A stretch of 64,000 bases of DNA from positions 1,467,501 through 1,531,500 of the forward strand of contig NZ_CP051630.1 in the NCBI RefSeq assembly GCF_012848855.1. Direction: 5' to 3'. The stretch is from Pyruvatibacter mobilis. GTDB lineage: Bacteria; Pseudomonadota; Alphaproteobacteria; CGMCC-115125. The position numbers were made by a program, and so were the translations under genes. Positions 25,790 to 35,824 of this stretch are shown here, piece after piece. The stretch's first letter is position 1, and every line of letters starts with the position of its first letter. The notes beneath the pieces are model-generated. The model did not search any database. It was given only the letters and a program-made list of their open reading frames with translations, and was not told the origin of the DNA.

Positions 25790-27073
25790 ATGAAGACACA
25801 TTTGATCGCCATCGCAGCCAGTGCGTTTGCACTGGCACCGGCCATGGCCCATGCCGCGCAGGGTGATGCACCCGGCAAGGATGCCGTGCTGGACACCTAC
25901 GCGGATATCGCCCAGGCGGGCTATGAGGATTCCGTCACGCTCGCCAAGCAGCTGGAGACCGCTGTCGAGGCGCTGGTCGCCGATCCGTCCGCCGAGACGA
26001 TGACCGCTGCCCGTGAGGCGTGGCTCGCCTCCCGCGTGCCCTACATGCAGACGGAAGTCTATCGCTTCGGCAATCCGATCGTGGATGACTGGGAAGGCAA
26101 GGTGAATGCCTGGCCGCTGGATGAAGGCCTCATCGACTATGTGGATGCGTCCTACGGCACGTCTTCCGGCGACAACGCGGCCTATGCGGCCAATGTGATC
26201 GCCAATGCGGAGCTGACCCTCAGCGGCGAGACGGTGGATGCCTCCACCATCGACGCAGCGCTGCTGGCGGAGACGCTGCACGAGCTGGGCGGCGTGGAAG
26301 CCAATGTGGCAACGGGGTATCACGCGGTCGAATTCCTGCTCTGGGGTCAGGACCTGAACGGGACCGGACCGGGTGCCGGTGACCGTCCGTGGACGGACTA
26401 CGCCAAGGGTGACGACTGCACCAATGGAAATTGCGCGCGCCGCGGCGAATATCTGCTGACCGCCACGCACCTGCTCGTGGACGACCTTGAGTGGATGGCC
26501 TCAGCCTGGGGCCCTGAGGGCGACGCGCGCGCCGACCTTACCGCCGAGGGCGCGGATGCCGGTGTGGCCCGCATCCTGACCGGCATGGGCAGCCTCTCCT
26601 ATGGCGAGCTTGCCGGTGAGCGCATGCAGCTCGGCCTGCTGTTGCATGATCCGGAGGAGGAGCATGACTGCTTCGCCGACAACACCCACAACAGCCATTA
26701 TTACGACGCGCTGGGCATCGTGAATGCCTATCGCGGCCGCTACACCCGCATTGACGGGTCGGTGGTTGACGGTGCGTCGGTGTCCGACCTCGTGGCCGCC
26801 AAGAATGGCGAGGCCGACAAGGCGCTGGTGGCGAGCCTCGATGCAACGATGGCAGCCATGGGTGCGCTGAAAGACCGCGCTGACAATGGCGAGGCCTATG
26901 ATCAGATGATCGGCGAAGGCAATGAGGCGGGCAACGCCGTGGTCCAGGCCGCCATCGACGGCCTGACCGCGCAGACCCGCGACATCGAAGGTGCCGTTGC
27001 GGTGCTCGGCCTTGAGCCGATCGCCTTTGAGGGCTCCGACAGCCTCGATGCCCCCGAAGCGGTGTTCGAGTAA
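25790..27073 (+). CDS. Imelysin family periplasmic protein (IrpA-like)
   Basis: 427-residue M75/imelysin protein with a signal peptide ending AMAHAAQG. The family hallmark GxHxxE is present as GYHAVE at residues 176-181. It has the two-bundle layout, with a Cys-containing loop (DDCTNGNCARRGEY) between and a second conserved stretch DCFADNTHNSHYYDALGI. IrpA-type imelysins are iron-regulated and thought to bind iron or an iron complex; no peptidase activity is implied by the residues. It lies second in the operon, 21 bases after the barrel gene. Confidence 0.92.
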   Translation: MKTHLIAIAASAFALAPAMAHAAQGDAPGKDAVLDTYADIAQAGYEDSVTLAKQLETAVEALVADPSAETMTAAREAWLASRVPYMQTEVYRFGNPIVDDWEGKVNAWPLDEGLIDYVDASYGTSSGDNAAYAANVIANAELTLSGETVDASTIDAALLAETLHELGGVEANVATGYHAVEFLLWGQDLNGTGPGAGDRPWTDYAKGDDCTNGNCARRGEYLLTATHLLVDDLEWMASAWGPEGDARADLTAEGADAGVARILTGMGSLSYGELAGERMQLGLLLHDPEEEHDCFADNTHNSHYYDALGIVNAYRGRYTRIDGSVVDGASVSDLVAAKNGEADKALVASLDATMAAMGALKDRADNGEAYDQMIGEGNEAGNAVVQAAIDGLTAQTRDIEGAVAVLGLEPIAFEGSDSLDAPEAVFE

Positions 27074-27097
27074 GACAGTGAGAAGAAAGGCCAGCCG

Positions 27098-28669
27098 GTG
27101 AGTGTCAGGACGCGTTTCGTCTTTCAGCTTCCGGCTGGCCGCCTCTTCCGCACAATGATGATGCGTGGCCCTGCCCTTGCCGGCGGGGCCATTGCTGTTT
27201 GTGCAGTGTTTCTCGGTGCGGCGGTCACGCCTGTTGCCGCCCGTGATGCCGGAGAGGCGGCCCGGGTCGCCAGGGTCACGGCGCCTGCGACGGATTTCTC
27301 CGCGCCCGAACCGTTCGAAACGCGGCCGGGCGGCGCCGCCACCAGCTTCAAGCACCCGAACAGGGACGCCTTCTCCCAGCCATCCGCCAACATGCCCTTC
27401 GAGCGGCAACTCGATTTCCGGGTCGGCAATGGCATCTTCAAGAAGATCTGGGTGTCGTCGCCAAGTTCCACCCAATCGTCCGACGGGCTGGGTCCCCTGT
27501 TCAATGCGCGCTCGTGTCAGCGCTGCCATCTGAAGGACGGGCGTGGCCATCCGCCTGCGGCGGGGGAAACGCCGGTCTCCATGTTCCTGCGCCTCTCCAT
27601 TCCGCCGCAGACGGAAGACGACCGGACCGCGCTTGCGACCTATCTCGCAAGCGTCATTCCCGATCCGGCCTATGGCGGCCAGCTTCAGAATTTCTCGATC
27701 CAGGGTCATGACGCCGAAGGCGACATGAAAGTCACCTATGAGGAAGAGACCGTCACCCTGGGCGACGGGACCGAGGTGAAGCTGCGGCGGCCGGTCTATG
27801 AGGCGGTCAATCTGAAATACGGGCCGATGCATCCGGACGTGATGCTGTCGCCGCGCGTCGCGTCGCCAATGATCGGGCTCGGGCTGCTCGAGGCCATTCG
27901 CGCCGAGGACGTTCTTGCTGGCGCGGACCCGGAGGACAAAGACGGTGACGGGATTTCAGGCCAGCCCAACTGGGCCTTCAACCACGAGACCGGCGAGGTT
28001 GAGCTCGGGCGGTTCGGCTGGAAGGCGGGCGAGCCGAGCGTTGCGCAGCAATCGGCTGCCGCGTTCCATGGCGATATCGGCATTTCCACTCCCCTCTTCC
28101 GCACCCATTACGGCGATTGCCGGGAAGGCGCACAGGACGGCTGCCGGGACGCCCCCCATGGCGGCACACGCGACGGCACGGTCACCGAAGCGACGGACGA
28201 CATGTTCGAGCGGGTGGTGTTCTACAGCCGCAATCTCGCCGTGCCGGCCCGGCGCGACGTAGATGACCCGCAGGTGCTGGCAGGCAAGAAGCTGTTCTAC
28301 GAGAGCGGATGCATCAGCTGCCACACGCCCAAATTCGTGACCCGGCGCGATGCCATCGGCGAGGAACAGTCCTTCCAGCTCATCTGGCCCTATTCGGACA
28401 TGCTGCTGCATGACATGGGGCCGGGGCTGGCGGACAACCGGCCGGAGGGGGCCGCGAGCGGGCAGGAATGGCGCACGCAGCCGCTCTGGGGCATCGGGCT
28501 GACGGAGGCCGTCAGCGGGCATACATTGCTGTTGCATGACGGCCGGGCGCGGAATGTGCTTGAAGCCATTCTGTGGCATGGCGGCGAAGCACAGGCCGCC
28601 CGCGACAATGTGGCGGCGATGCCCGCCGAGGACAGGGAGGCGCTTCTTGCGTTCATCAATTCACTCTAG
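27098..28669 (+). CDS. Di-heme oxidoreductase (DUF1111 family)
   Basis: Exported c-type cytochrome of 523 residues, related to di-heme peroxidases and often annotated as thiol oxidoreductase. Heme sites are CQRCH (140-144) and CISCH (405-409). The N-terminal GTG start is preceded by AAAGG, and a signal sequence ends about PVAARDAG. Its C-terminal region ends with a Gly/His-rich LWGIGLTEAVSGHTLLLHDG typical of the family. Located between two imelysin genes, it plausibly changes the redox state of iron or of a ligand. The 3' end overlaps the next gene by 23 bases. Confidence 0.9.
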   Translation: MSVRTRFVFQLPAGRLFRTMMMRGPALAGGAIAVCAVFLGAAVTPVAARDAGEAARVARVTAPATDFSAPEPFETRPGGAATSFKHPNRDAFSQPSANMPFERQLDFRVGNGIFKKIWVSSPSSTQSSDGLGPLFNARSCQRCHLKDGRGHPPAAGETPVSMFLRLSIPPQTEDDRTALATYLASVIPDPAYGGQLQNFSIQGHDAEGDMKVTYEEETVTLGDGTEVKLRRPVYEAVNLKYGPMHPDVMLSPRVASPMIGLGLLEAIRAEDVLAGADPEDKDGDGISGQPNWAFNHETGEVELGRFGWKAGEPSVAQQSAAAFHGDIGISTPLFRTHYGDCREGAQDGCRDAPHGGTRDGTVTEATDDMFERVVFYSRNLAVPARRDVDDPQVLAGKKLFYESGCISCHTPKFVTRRDAIGEEQSFQLIWPYSDMLLHDMGPGLADNRPEGAASGQEWRTQPLWGIGLTEAVSGHTLLLHDGRARNVLEAILWHGGEAQAARDNVAAMPAEDREALLAFINSL

Positions 28670-29747
28670 GCGGCAGGGACTGGCGGCAGTTTTTGCAACG
28701 GGCCTCGCCGCGCTCCTGTGCCTCGCCACCCCTGCCCGCGCGGCGGATTATGCCTCGGTCAATGCAGCCGTGGCCGAGGGCCACATCCTGCCCGCTTATG
28801 ACGCGCTGGCAGAGGCCGGGACGGCACTGGCTGCCGTGACGGACAGTTATTGCGCGGCAGACGCGCCGCTGGCGGATGCCCGGCAGGCGCTGGCGGCGTT
28901 CCGACGCAGCTGGGCCGGGGCCGAGCATCTGCGGTTCGGACCCGCCGAACTGGGGATGCGCAGCCTGCGGATCAATTTCTGGCCGCAGGCGCGCGGCAAG
29001 GTGGCGGACGCCCTGTCCTCCGCGCTTGCCAAGGCTGAGGAAGCTGGTGGCGGCATGGATGTCGCGCGCCAGTCCTTCGCCGTTCAGGGCGTGCCGGCGC
29101 TGGACGCGTTGTTCAACGGTGACGACAGTGCCGCACCGGGGACGCCGCGCTGTGACCTGGCGCAGGCGATTGCCGGGAATGTGGCGCGGATGACGAGTGC
29201 CATCCGCGATGAGTGGACCGGCGGCAACACGCCCTATCTTGCAGCCTTCACCACGCCGGGCACCGGAGCCCTGCCCTTCGAGGATCATGCGGACGCGACG
29301 CTGGCCCTGTTCAAGAGCCTGCATGATGAGCTGAGCCGCATCCTGGCGCTGAAGATCGAACCGGCACTGGGCAAGACACCCGCGGACGCCCGGCCCAGCC
29401 ATGTCGAGGGTGTCGCCCCGGAGGCCGCGCTAGACACGATCCGCACCAATCTCGCAGCGCTTGAAGCGCTTTATCAGGGTCCGGATGGAACCGGCCTGGC
29501 AGCGCTGGCGGGCCAGAGCGTGACCGATACGGCGCTTGCCCCGCTGATGGAGAAGGCCTTCAGCAAGACGCGGGCGACGGCAGACAGCATTGCCCTGCCC
29601 CTGGCGGATGCTGTGACTGACGCAGAAGAGCGCAAGAAGGTGGCGCACCTGGCCACGCAGTTGCGCGCCCTGCGGCAGATCGTCGGCACGCGGCTGGCGG
29701 AGGCGCTGGGGCTGAGCGTGGGATTCAATTCGCTCGATGGTGACTGA
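28647..29747 (+). CDS. Second imelysin family protein
   Basis: Periplasmic 366-residue imelysin-like protein. It begins with a signal peptide ending LATPARAAD and has the family helices, including FRRSWAGAEHLRFGP. It lacks the GxHxxE motif of the first copy; the corresponding region reads QGVPALDALF, so it is probably a divergent partner rather than a duplicate. The start is a TTG at 28647 with GGGAGG six bases upstream, which lies inside the end of the preceding gene. A start at 28536 would put 37 non-secretory residues before the signal. It overlaps the DUF1513 gene by 11 bases. Confidence 0.85.
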   Translation: MRSSIHSRRQGLAAVFATGLAALLCLATPARAADYASVNAAVAEGHILPAYDALAEAGTALAAVTDSYCAADAPLADARQALAAFRRSWAGAEHLRFGPAELGMRSLRINFWPQARGKVADALSSALAKAEEAGGGMDVARQSFAVQGVPALDALFNGDDSAAPGTPRCDLAQAIAGNVARMTSAIRDEWTGGNTPYLAAFTTPGTGALPFEDHADATLALFKSLHDELSRILALKIEPALGKTPADARPSHVEGVAPEAALDTIRTNLAALEALYQGPDGTGLAALAGQSVTDTALAPLMEKAFSKTRATADSIALPLADAVTDAEERKKVAHLATQLRALRQIVGTRLAEALGLSVGFNSLDGD

Positions 29748-30864
29748 CCGGCGGCACTTTCTGGCGGCGGCAGGTGCAGTGCTGCTGGCACCGCAGCTTC
29801 TGCCCCTGCGCGCGCTGGCAGCAGATGATGCGCCGCGCCGCTTCGTCAGCGGGTTGCGGCGGGAGACGGGCGACTTCGCGCTGGCACTGATAGACGCGCG
29901 TGGCAGGGTGCTGGCGCAGGCCGATATGCCGGGGCGGCCGCACGCCATCGCGGCAAGTGCTGACGGCAGGCTGCTGGCGGCTGCCGCGCGGCGGCCGGGG
30001 CGGTATCTCCATGTCCTGTCCGGCGATGATCTTGCGCCTCTTGCCGAGATCAGTGCGGCGGCGGGCCGGCACTTCTATGGGCACGCGGCGTTCTCGCCGG
30101 ACGGGCGGCTGCTTTACACGACCGAGAATGACTATGACGCAGAGACGGGCGACGCGGAGACCGGCGTTATCGGCGTCTACGACCTGAAGGATAACGGCAC
30201 GCGCCTTGGTGAATTTGCGTCGCACGGCACCGGGCCGCATGAACTGCGGCTGATGCCGGACGGGGTGACACTGGCGGTCGCAAACGGGGGCATCGCCACC
30301 CATCCGGACATGCCGCGGCTCAAGCTCAACATCGACAGCATGGCCCCGAGCCTCGTCTTCATTGACCGCCGGACGGGCAGCCTCACCGGGCAGGCGGTCA
30401 TGCCGCCTGAATGGCACCAGCTCAGCATCCGCCACCTCACCATCGCACCGGACGGGCTGGTGGCCGTGGGGATGCAGTTCGAGGGCGCGCGGATGGAGCA
30501 GCCGCAGTTGGTGGCGCTGGCGCGGCCCGGGGACACCTACCTCACGCCCCTGCCCCTGCCCGACGCGGAACTGGCGCGGATGAAGGGCTATTGCGGCAGC
30601 GTCGCGTTTGACGTGGCCGGGCACTATCTGGCTGCCACGTCGCCGCGCGGCGGGATGGCGGTGCTGTTCGACGCCGTCACACGCCGCTATGCGACGACGG
30701 TGCGGCTTGCGGATTGCTGCGGCGTGGCGGCGGCGGGCATGCCGGGCCGGTTCGTCCTCACCTCCGGCACCGGCGCGGTCCGGGAAATTGATGCGCAGAG
30801 TAATGACATCCACGAAACCGGACAGAGCGGCGGGGCCTTCGACAATCATCTGACGGCCATTTGA
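29737..30864 (+). CDS. DUF1513 family protein, Tat-exported
   Basis: 375-residue protein with a twin-arginine signal (TDRRHFLAAAGAVLLAP) and repeated WD-like/beta-propeller blades such as GRPHAIAASADGRLLAAAARRPGRY and GHAAFSPDGRLLYTTENDY. The family is a hallmark last gene of the imelysin/di-heme operon. Function is unproved; a periplasmic propeller could bind an iron chelate or a cofactor. The start overlaps the second imelysin by 11 bases. The operon ends here, with no clear terminator in the 84 bases before the pump genes. Confidence 0.9.
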   Translation: MVTDRRHFLAAAGAVLLAPQLLPLRALAADDAPRRFVSGLRRETGDFALALIDARGRVLAQADMPGRPHAIAASADGRLLAAAARRPGRYLHVLSGDDLAPLAEISAAAGRHFYGHAAFSPDGRLLYTTENDYDAETGDAETGVIGVYDLKDNGTRLGEFASHGTGPHELRLMPDGVTLAVANGGIATHPDMPRLKLNIDSMAPSLVFIDRRTGSLTGQAVMPPEWHQLSIRHLTIAPDGLVAVGMQFEGARMEQPQLVALARPGDTYLTPLPLPDAELARMKGYCGSVAFDVAGHYLAATSPRGGMAVLFDAVTRRYATTVRLADCCGVAAAGMPGRFVLTSGTGAVREIDAQSNDIHETGQSGGAFDNHLTAI

Positions 30865-30948
30865 TCATGGCTGAATTGCACGTCTTGGATTGAGGCGGAT
30901 CGTGCTTTAATCAGGCGGTGATTCAACTGGACCTCAGGATTGATGAGC

Positions 30949-32037
30949 ATGACCCTGCGCCGTTTCCTCTCCCTCACCCGAAACGGCCCCAAGGGTCTTC
31001 TCGTTGCGGTCGCCCTCTCATCGGGGCTTGCCGCCTGCGCCGAAGATGATGCGGCCCCGGCCGAGCCGCCGGCACGCCCGGCCAAGCTGTTCGAGGTCGA
31101 GGAAACGCTCAACGCACGGACCACGAATTTTCCCGCTGTCATCAAGGCACGGTCGAGCGCGGAGCTGACCTTTGAGGTCGGCGGGGTGCTTGAAGTGTTC
31201 CCCGTCTCCGAAGGCCAGCAGGTGGCGAAGGACGAGCTGATTGCGCAGCTCGAACAGCGCAGTTTCGAGAACGACGTGGCGCAGGCGGAAGCGCAGTACC
31301 GGAACGCGCAGGCCCAGTTCAACCGCGCTGCCCAGCTCATCGACAAGGGCACGATTGCCCGCAGCACCTATGACACGCGGCTGAAGGACCGGGACGTTGC
31401 GAAGACGGCGCTGGACAATGCGCGCAAGCGGCTGGAGGACAGCACCATGCGCGCGCCCTTCGACGGGGTGATCGCCACCAAGCATGTGGACCAGTTCCAG
31501 ACCATCGCGCCGCAAACACCTATCGTGACAATCCAGTCCACCGGCGCTGCTGAAGCCGTGGTGCAGATCCCGTCACGGCTGGTGGCCAACTCCAACCAGA
31601 TCCAGCCGATCGAGACCGTGGTGATCCTGGACGCGGCACCGGACACGCCGATCCCGGCCTCCATCGTGTCGACATCCACACGGACCGACCCGCGCACCCA
31701 GACCTTCGAAGTGAGTTTCGCGTTCGAGCCGCCGGAGGAGCTGACCATCCTGCCAGGCATGACGGGCACGCTGCGGGCCAGCCTGGCAATCAACGGCCGC
31801 GATGGGGAGAGCCACATGCCCATTCCGCGCACCGCGGTGCTGCCGCGCGGCGAGACGCTCTATGTGTGGAAAGTTGATCCCGACACGATGACGGTGAGCC
31901 AGCAGGCCATCGAGACCGGCCCGTGGCTTGAGGAAGGCATCCCGGTGACCGGCGGGCTTGAACCCGGCGACATCATCGTCGAGGCCGGCGTTTCCTATCT
32001 GGCAGAGGGCATGAAGGTCCGCCCCTACGGGCAATAG
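30949..32037 (+). CDS. RND efflux periplasmic adaptor lipoprotein
   Basis: Membrane-fusion protein of 362 residues. A lipobox LAAC follows a short signal sequence. Next come a lipoyl-like half (FEVGGVLEVFPVSEGQQV), an alpha-hairpin (QRSFENDVAQAEAQYRNAQA) and the second lipoyl half (MRAPFDGVIATKHV), then the beta-barrel and membrane-proximal domains. The ATG at 30949 is nine bases after AGGA; the ATG at 30943 is too close. It is followed after 11 bases by the RND permease. No outer-membrane factor gene adjoins, so a TolC-type partner must be encoded elsewhere. Confidence 0.93.
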   Translation: MTLRRFLSLTRNGPKGLLVAVALSSGLAACAEDDAAPAEPPARPAKLFEVEETLNARTTNFPAVIKARSSAELTFEVGGVLEVFPVSEGQQVAKDELIAQLEQRSFENDVAQAEAQYRNAQAQFNRAAQLIDKGTIARSTYDTRLKDRDVAKTALDNARKRLEDSTMRAPFDGVIATKHVDQFQTIAPQTPIVTIQSTGAAEAVVQIPSRLVANSNQIQPIETVVILDAAPDTPIPASIVSTSTRTDPRTQTFEVSFAFEPPEELTILPGMTGTLRASLAINGRDGESHMPIPRTAVLPRGETLYVWKVDPDTMTVSQQAIETGPWLEEGIPVTGGLEPGDIIVEAGVSYLAEGMKVRPYGQ

Positions 32038-32048
32038 GAGCGGCAGCC

Positions 32049-35000
32049 ATGAACCCGGCAGAGTTTGCGGTCAAGAACCGCCTCATCAGCGTCATCACCA
32101 TCCTCATCTTCCTGTTCGGCGGGTGGATGGCCTATCTCAACATGCCGCGCTTCGAGGATCCGGAATTCACCATCCGTGAGGCGGTCGTCATCACCCAGTA
32201 TCCCGGGGCGACGCCGGAGGAAGTGGCGCTCGAAGTCACCGAGCCGCTGGAGACGGCGATCCAGGAGATGCAGGAGGTCAAGGAGATCAGGTCGGTCTCG
32301 AGCTTCGGCCTGTCGCGCATTACCGTTGAGATCAAGTACGAGTTCTCTCCCAGCAAGGACGCGCTTCAGCTCATCTGGACGAAGCTGCGCAACAAGGTGA
32401 CGGATGCGACCGGCGACCTGCCGCCGGGTGCCTCGACGCCTCTGGTGAATGACGATTTCGGCGATGTTTACGGCATCTACTATCTGGTCACCGGCGAAGG
32501 CTTCAACGATGACGAATTGCATGACTACGTCAAAAGCCTGCGCACACGCCTGCTGACGGTGGATGACGTCGGCAAGGTGGTGATCACCGGCGTGCAGTCA
32601 GAAGCGATCTATGTGGAGATCGCGCGCGACCGGGCGGCGGCGCTGGGGGTTTCCATCGACCAGGTGTTCAACGATCTGGCACAGCAGAACTCCGTCGTGT
32701 CAGCGGGCAGCGCGCGGGTTGATGATCTCCGCATTCAGATCCTGCCGACAGGCAATGTGGATTCCGTCAGCGCCATCGAAAATGTGATTGTATCAACGGC
32801 TGCATCAGACGGCTCCGGTACGACGGGCGTGGTTTACCTGCGTGACATCGCCACCGTTCGCCGGGAGCTCAAGGACCCGCAGAGCTTCATCCTGCGGCAC
32901 AACGGTAAGCCGGCCCTTGGGCTGGGCATCGCCAATGTGAGCGGGGCCAATGTGGTGAAGGTTGCCGACGGTGTACGCGAGACGCTGGCACGGGAAATGA
33001 CCGACCGGCCCATCGGCATCGATATCCACGAATATTACAATCAGGGCGAGGTGACCGACGACGCGGTACAGGACTTCGCCCTCAACGTGGTGATGGCACT
33101 GGTGATCGTGCTGGTGACGCTGCTGATCTTCATGGGAAAGGTCTCAGCTCTCATCATCGGCGCGGTTCTGCTGGTGACCATCGCCGCGACGCTGACCACC
33201 ATGAACCTGGTGGGCATCCCGATGCACCGCATTTCGCTGGGGGCGCTCATCATCGCGCTGGGCATGCTGGTGGATAATGCCATCGTGGTGACCGAGGGCA
33301 TTCTGGTGGGCGTGCAGCAGGGCCGCCGCAAACTTGAGACCGCCAAGGACATTGTGACGCGGACGTGGTGGCCGCTTCTGGGCGGCACCATTGTCGGCAT
33401 CATTGCCTTTGCCCCCATCGGCTTTGCCGCCGGCAACACGGCGGAATACACCAACCACTTGTTCTGGGTGATCCTGATTTCGTTGCTGTTCAGCTGGGTC
33501 TTCGCAATCACACTGGTGCCGCTGATGGCGGACTGGATGTTCAAAGAGACCCACGCCGGTGACCGGCAGGATGCGACGGAAAGCCGGTTTTTTGTTCTGT
33601 ACAAGGATTTCATGCGGCGGGCGCTGAGGCGGCGCTGGATCGTGGTGGCGGGCGCCTTTGCCCTGTTCGGTCTGTCGATCTGGGGGTTCCAGTTCACCAA
33701 GGCCGGGTTTTTCCCCGTGTCCACCACACCGCAGATCATTGTGGATTACTGGCTGCCCGAAGGCACTGATATCTCCCGCACCAATGCCGACATGGCCAGG
33801 CTTGGCAATACCGTGGGGGCCTTGGACGGGATCGAGAGCGTGACAACCTATGTGGGCCAGGGCGGACTTCGCTACATGCTGGTCTATGGACCGGAATCAC
33901 CCAATTCCGCCTATGGGCAATTGCTGCTTCGGGTTACTGACTCCTCGCTCATTGAAGACCTGATGCCCCGCATCCAGTCCTATGCGGATTCGGCCTTCCC
34001 GGATGCGCAGACAAAAGTCCGGCGGTTCCGGCTCGGGCCGGGCGGCGGTTCGCTCATCGAGGCACAGTTCTCAGGCCCCGATCCTGACGTGCTGCGGGAT
34101 CTTGCGACCCAGGCCACCACCATCATGTCCGAGGATGGCAGGCTGGTGGCGGTGAAGAATGACTGGCGGCAGCAGGTGTCGGTGATCGAGCCCGTCTATT
34201 CCGAAACCAGCGGAAGGCGGCTTGGCATCTCGCGCGAGGACCTGGCCAATGCGCTGCGCTCCAACTATTCGGGCCGCACCATCGGCTATTACAGGGAGCA
34301 GGACGAGCTGATCCCCATCGTGTCGCGCGCCCCGGCGGCGGAACGCGCAGGCGTGTCCGACATCGGCAATGTGCAGATCCCCTCCCAGGCCACCGGGCAA
34401 TCGGTACCGCTGCTTGAGGTGGTGAGTGGCTTCGATACCGACTGGCGCAATGCGCGGGTGCGGCGGCTGGAGCGGGTATGGACGATCAAGGCGCAGGCCG
34501 ACCCCGGGCCGGACGAGCTTGCGTCGGAAGCGCTTGCGCGCATCCGCCCGAAGATCGAAGCCATCGACCTGCCGCCGGGCTATTCTCTGATCTGGGAAGG
34601 TGAAGCGGGCGACAGCGCGGAAGCCAATGAGAGCCTTGCCGCTACCATTCCGCTCGGCTTTGCGGCGATGGTGCTGACCATCATCGTGCTGTTCAACGCG
34701 TTGCGGCAACCGGCGCTGATCTGGCTTACGGTGCCGCTGTCCTTTATCGGCGTCGTTGTCGGCCTGCTGGTCACCAACAGCGCCATGGAGTTCATGGCCA
34801 TTCTCGGCGTTTTGTCGCTGTCCGGTCTTCTCATCAAGAACGCCATCGTGCTGGTGGACCAGATGGACCTTGAAATCCGCGAGGGCAAGGCGCGGCTGGA
34901 TGCCGTTGTGGACAGTGCCGCCAGCCGCGTGCGGCCGGTGATGATGGGGTCGCTCACCACGGTGCTGGGCGTGCTGCCGCTGATGTTCGATGCCTTCTTC

Positions 35001-35123
35001 CAGGCGATGGCCGTGGTGCTGGTGTTCGGCCTGTCCTTCGCGACGCTGCTGACGCTGGTGGTGGTGCCTGCGCTCTATGCCATCTTCTTCGGCATCGGCG
35101 AAGAAGAGACCGAGGCGGCGTGA
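32049..35123 (+). CDS. RND family efflux permease (AcrB-like)
   Basis: Twelve-helix inner-membrane proton-driven pump of 1024 residues with the usual two large periplasmic loops. TM4 carries LVDNAIVVTEG, where the canonical Asp-Asp pair is Asp-Asn, and TM10-11 keep LIKNAIVLVDQ with the proton-relay Lys. This VDNAIVV form is common in the RND branch with short names such as MexK-like pumps and does not mean it is broken. Substrates cannot be predicted. It is the middle gene of an adaptor-permease-TetR set. Confidence 0.94.
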   Translation: MNPAEFAVKNRLISVITILIFLFGGWMAYLNMPRFEDPEFTIREAVVITQYPGATPEEVALEVTEPLETAIQEMQEVKEIRSVSSFGLSRITVEIKYEFSPSKDALQLIWTKLRNKVTDATGDLPPGASTPLVNDDFGDVYGIYYLVTGEGFNDDELHDYVKSLRTRLLTVDDVGKVVITGVQSEAIYVEIARDRAAALGVSIDQVFNDLAQQNSVVSAGSARVDDLRIQILPTGNVDSVSAIENVIVSTAASDGSGTTGVVYLRDIATVRRELKDPQSFILRHNGKPALGLGIANVSGANVVKVADGVRETLAREMTDRPIGIDIHEYYNQGEVTDDAVQDFALNVVMALVIVLVTLLIFMGKVSALIIGAVLLVTIAATLTTMNLVGIPMHRISLGALIIALGMLVDNAIVVTEGILVGVQQGRRKLETAKDIVTRTWWPLLGGTIVGIIAFAPIGFAAGNTAEYTNHLFWVILISLLFSWVFAITLVPLMADWMFKETHAGDRQDATESRFFVLYKDFMRRALRRRWIVVAGAFALFGLSIWGFQFTKAGFFPVSTTPQIIVDYWLPEGTDISRTNADMARLGNTVGALDGIESVTTYVGQGGLRYMLVYGPESPNSAYGQLLLRVTDSSLIEDLMPRIQSYADSAFPDAQTKVRRFRLGPGGGSLIEAQFSGPDPDVLRDLATQATTIMSEDGRLVAVKNDWRQQVSVIEPVYSETSGRRLGISREDLANALRSNYSGRTIGYYREQDELIPIVSRAPAAERAGVSDIGNVQIPSQATGQSVPLLEVVSGFDTDWRNARVRRLERVWTIKAQADPGPDELASEALARIRPKIEAIDLPPGYSLIWEGEAGDSAEANESLAATIPLGFAAMVLTIIVLFNALRQPALIWLTVPLSFIGVVVGLLVTNSAMEFMAILGVLSLSGLLIKNAIVLVDQMDLEIREGKARLDAVVDSAASRVRPVMMGSLTTVLGVLPLMFDAFFQAMAVVLVFGLSFATLLTLVVVPALYAIFFGIGEEETEAA

Positions 35124-35218
35124 GCGACTTTATTGACAGTCCGGGTGCCGATACCTAGCGTCGGACAAGGCGGCGGGCAGGACCCGCCCGCCCTGCTTGA
35201 CTGCCATTGAAAGCGACA

Positions 35219-35824
35219 ATGACGCAGACTGACACGATGACCGACAGCACCGACGCCCCGCAAGACGGGCGGCGGCAGCGGAGTGCGCGCAGCAGGGTGC
35301 GGATCGTCGAGGCCATGTTTGCCCTCATCCGCGCCGGGGACATGAACCCCAGCGCCGCGGCCCTCGCCGAGGAAGCAAATGTCGGTATCCGGACGGTGTT
35401 CCGGCATTTCGATGACGTGGAGGGGCTTTACCGGCAGATGGCGGCGCAGATCGAGGCGGAGATCATGCCGATCCTCGAGGAGCCCTATGCGGCGCGGAGC
35501 TGGCGCGGCAAGCTGGACGAGATGATTTCCCGGCGGGTCCGGGTCTATGAGCACATTCTGCCGGTGAAGGTCGCAGCCGGGCTGCGGCGGCACCAGTCGC
35601 CTTACCTGATGGAAGATTATCAGCGCTTTGCGCAGCTTGAGCGGGATGGGCTGCACGCGCTGCTTCCCGCTTCAGTGACGCAGGATAAAGCCCTGTGCGC
35701 GGGGCTTGAAATGGTTACCAGCTTCAATGGCTGGCGGCGGCTGAGGCAGGATCAGGGCCTGTCCCGCAAGGACGCCGAGGCGGCGGTGCGCCTGGCGGTT
35801 GGCAGGCTTGCCGGGCACGGATGA
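35219..35824 (+). CDS. TetR family regulator of the RND pump
   Basis: TetR-type repressor of about 201 residues with its helix-turn-helix at RIVEAMFALIRAGDMNPSAAALAEEANVGIRTVFRHFDD. The ligand domain is helical. It follows the permease on the same strand after about 95 bases that include a GC-rich hairpin (GGCGGGC/GCCCGCC, 35172-35192), so it may be separately expressed or attenuated. The ATG at 35219 is chosen by homology to the usual short leader; no convincing ribosome site is seen, and ATG at 35237 is possible. It probably represses the upstream pump genes. Confidence 0.88.
   Translation: MTQTDTMTDSTDAPQDGRRQRSARSRVRIVEAMFALIRAGDMNPSAAALAEEANVGIRTVFRHFDDVEGLYRQMAAQIEAEIMPILEEPYAARSWRGKLDEMISRRVRVYEHILPVKVAAGLRRHQSPYLMEDYQRFAQLERDGLHALLPASVTQDKALCAGLEMVTSFNGWRRLRQDQGLSRKDAEAAVRLAVGRLAGHG

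Noticed and set aside
35172-35192. GC-rich hairpin between the RND permease and its TetR gene as a terminator
   Set aside because: No T-run follows; it may be structural or an attenuator but not a standard terminator.
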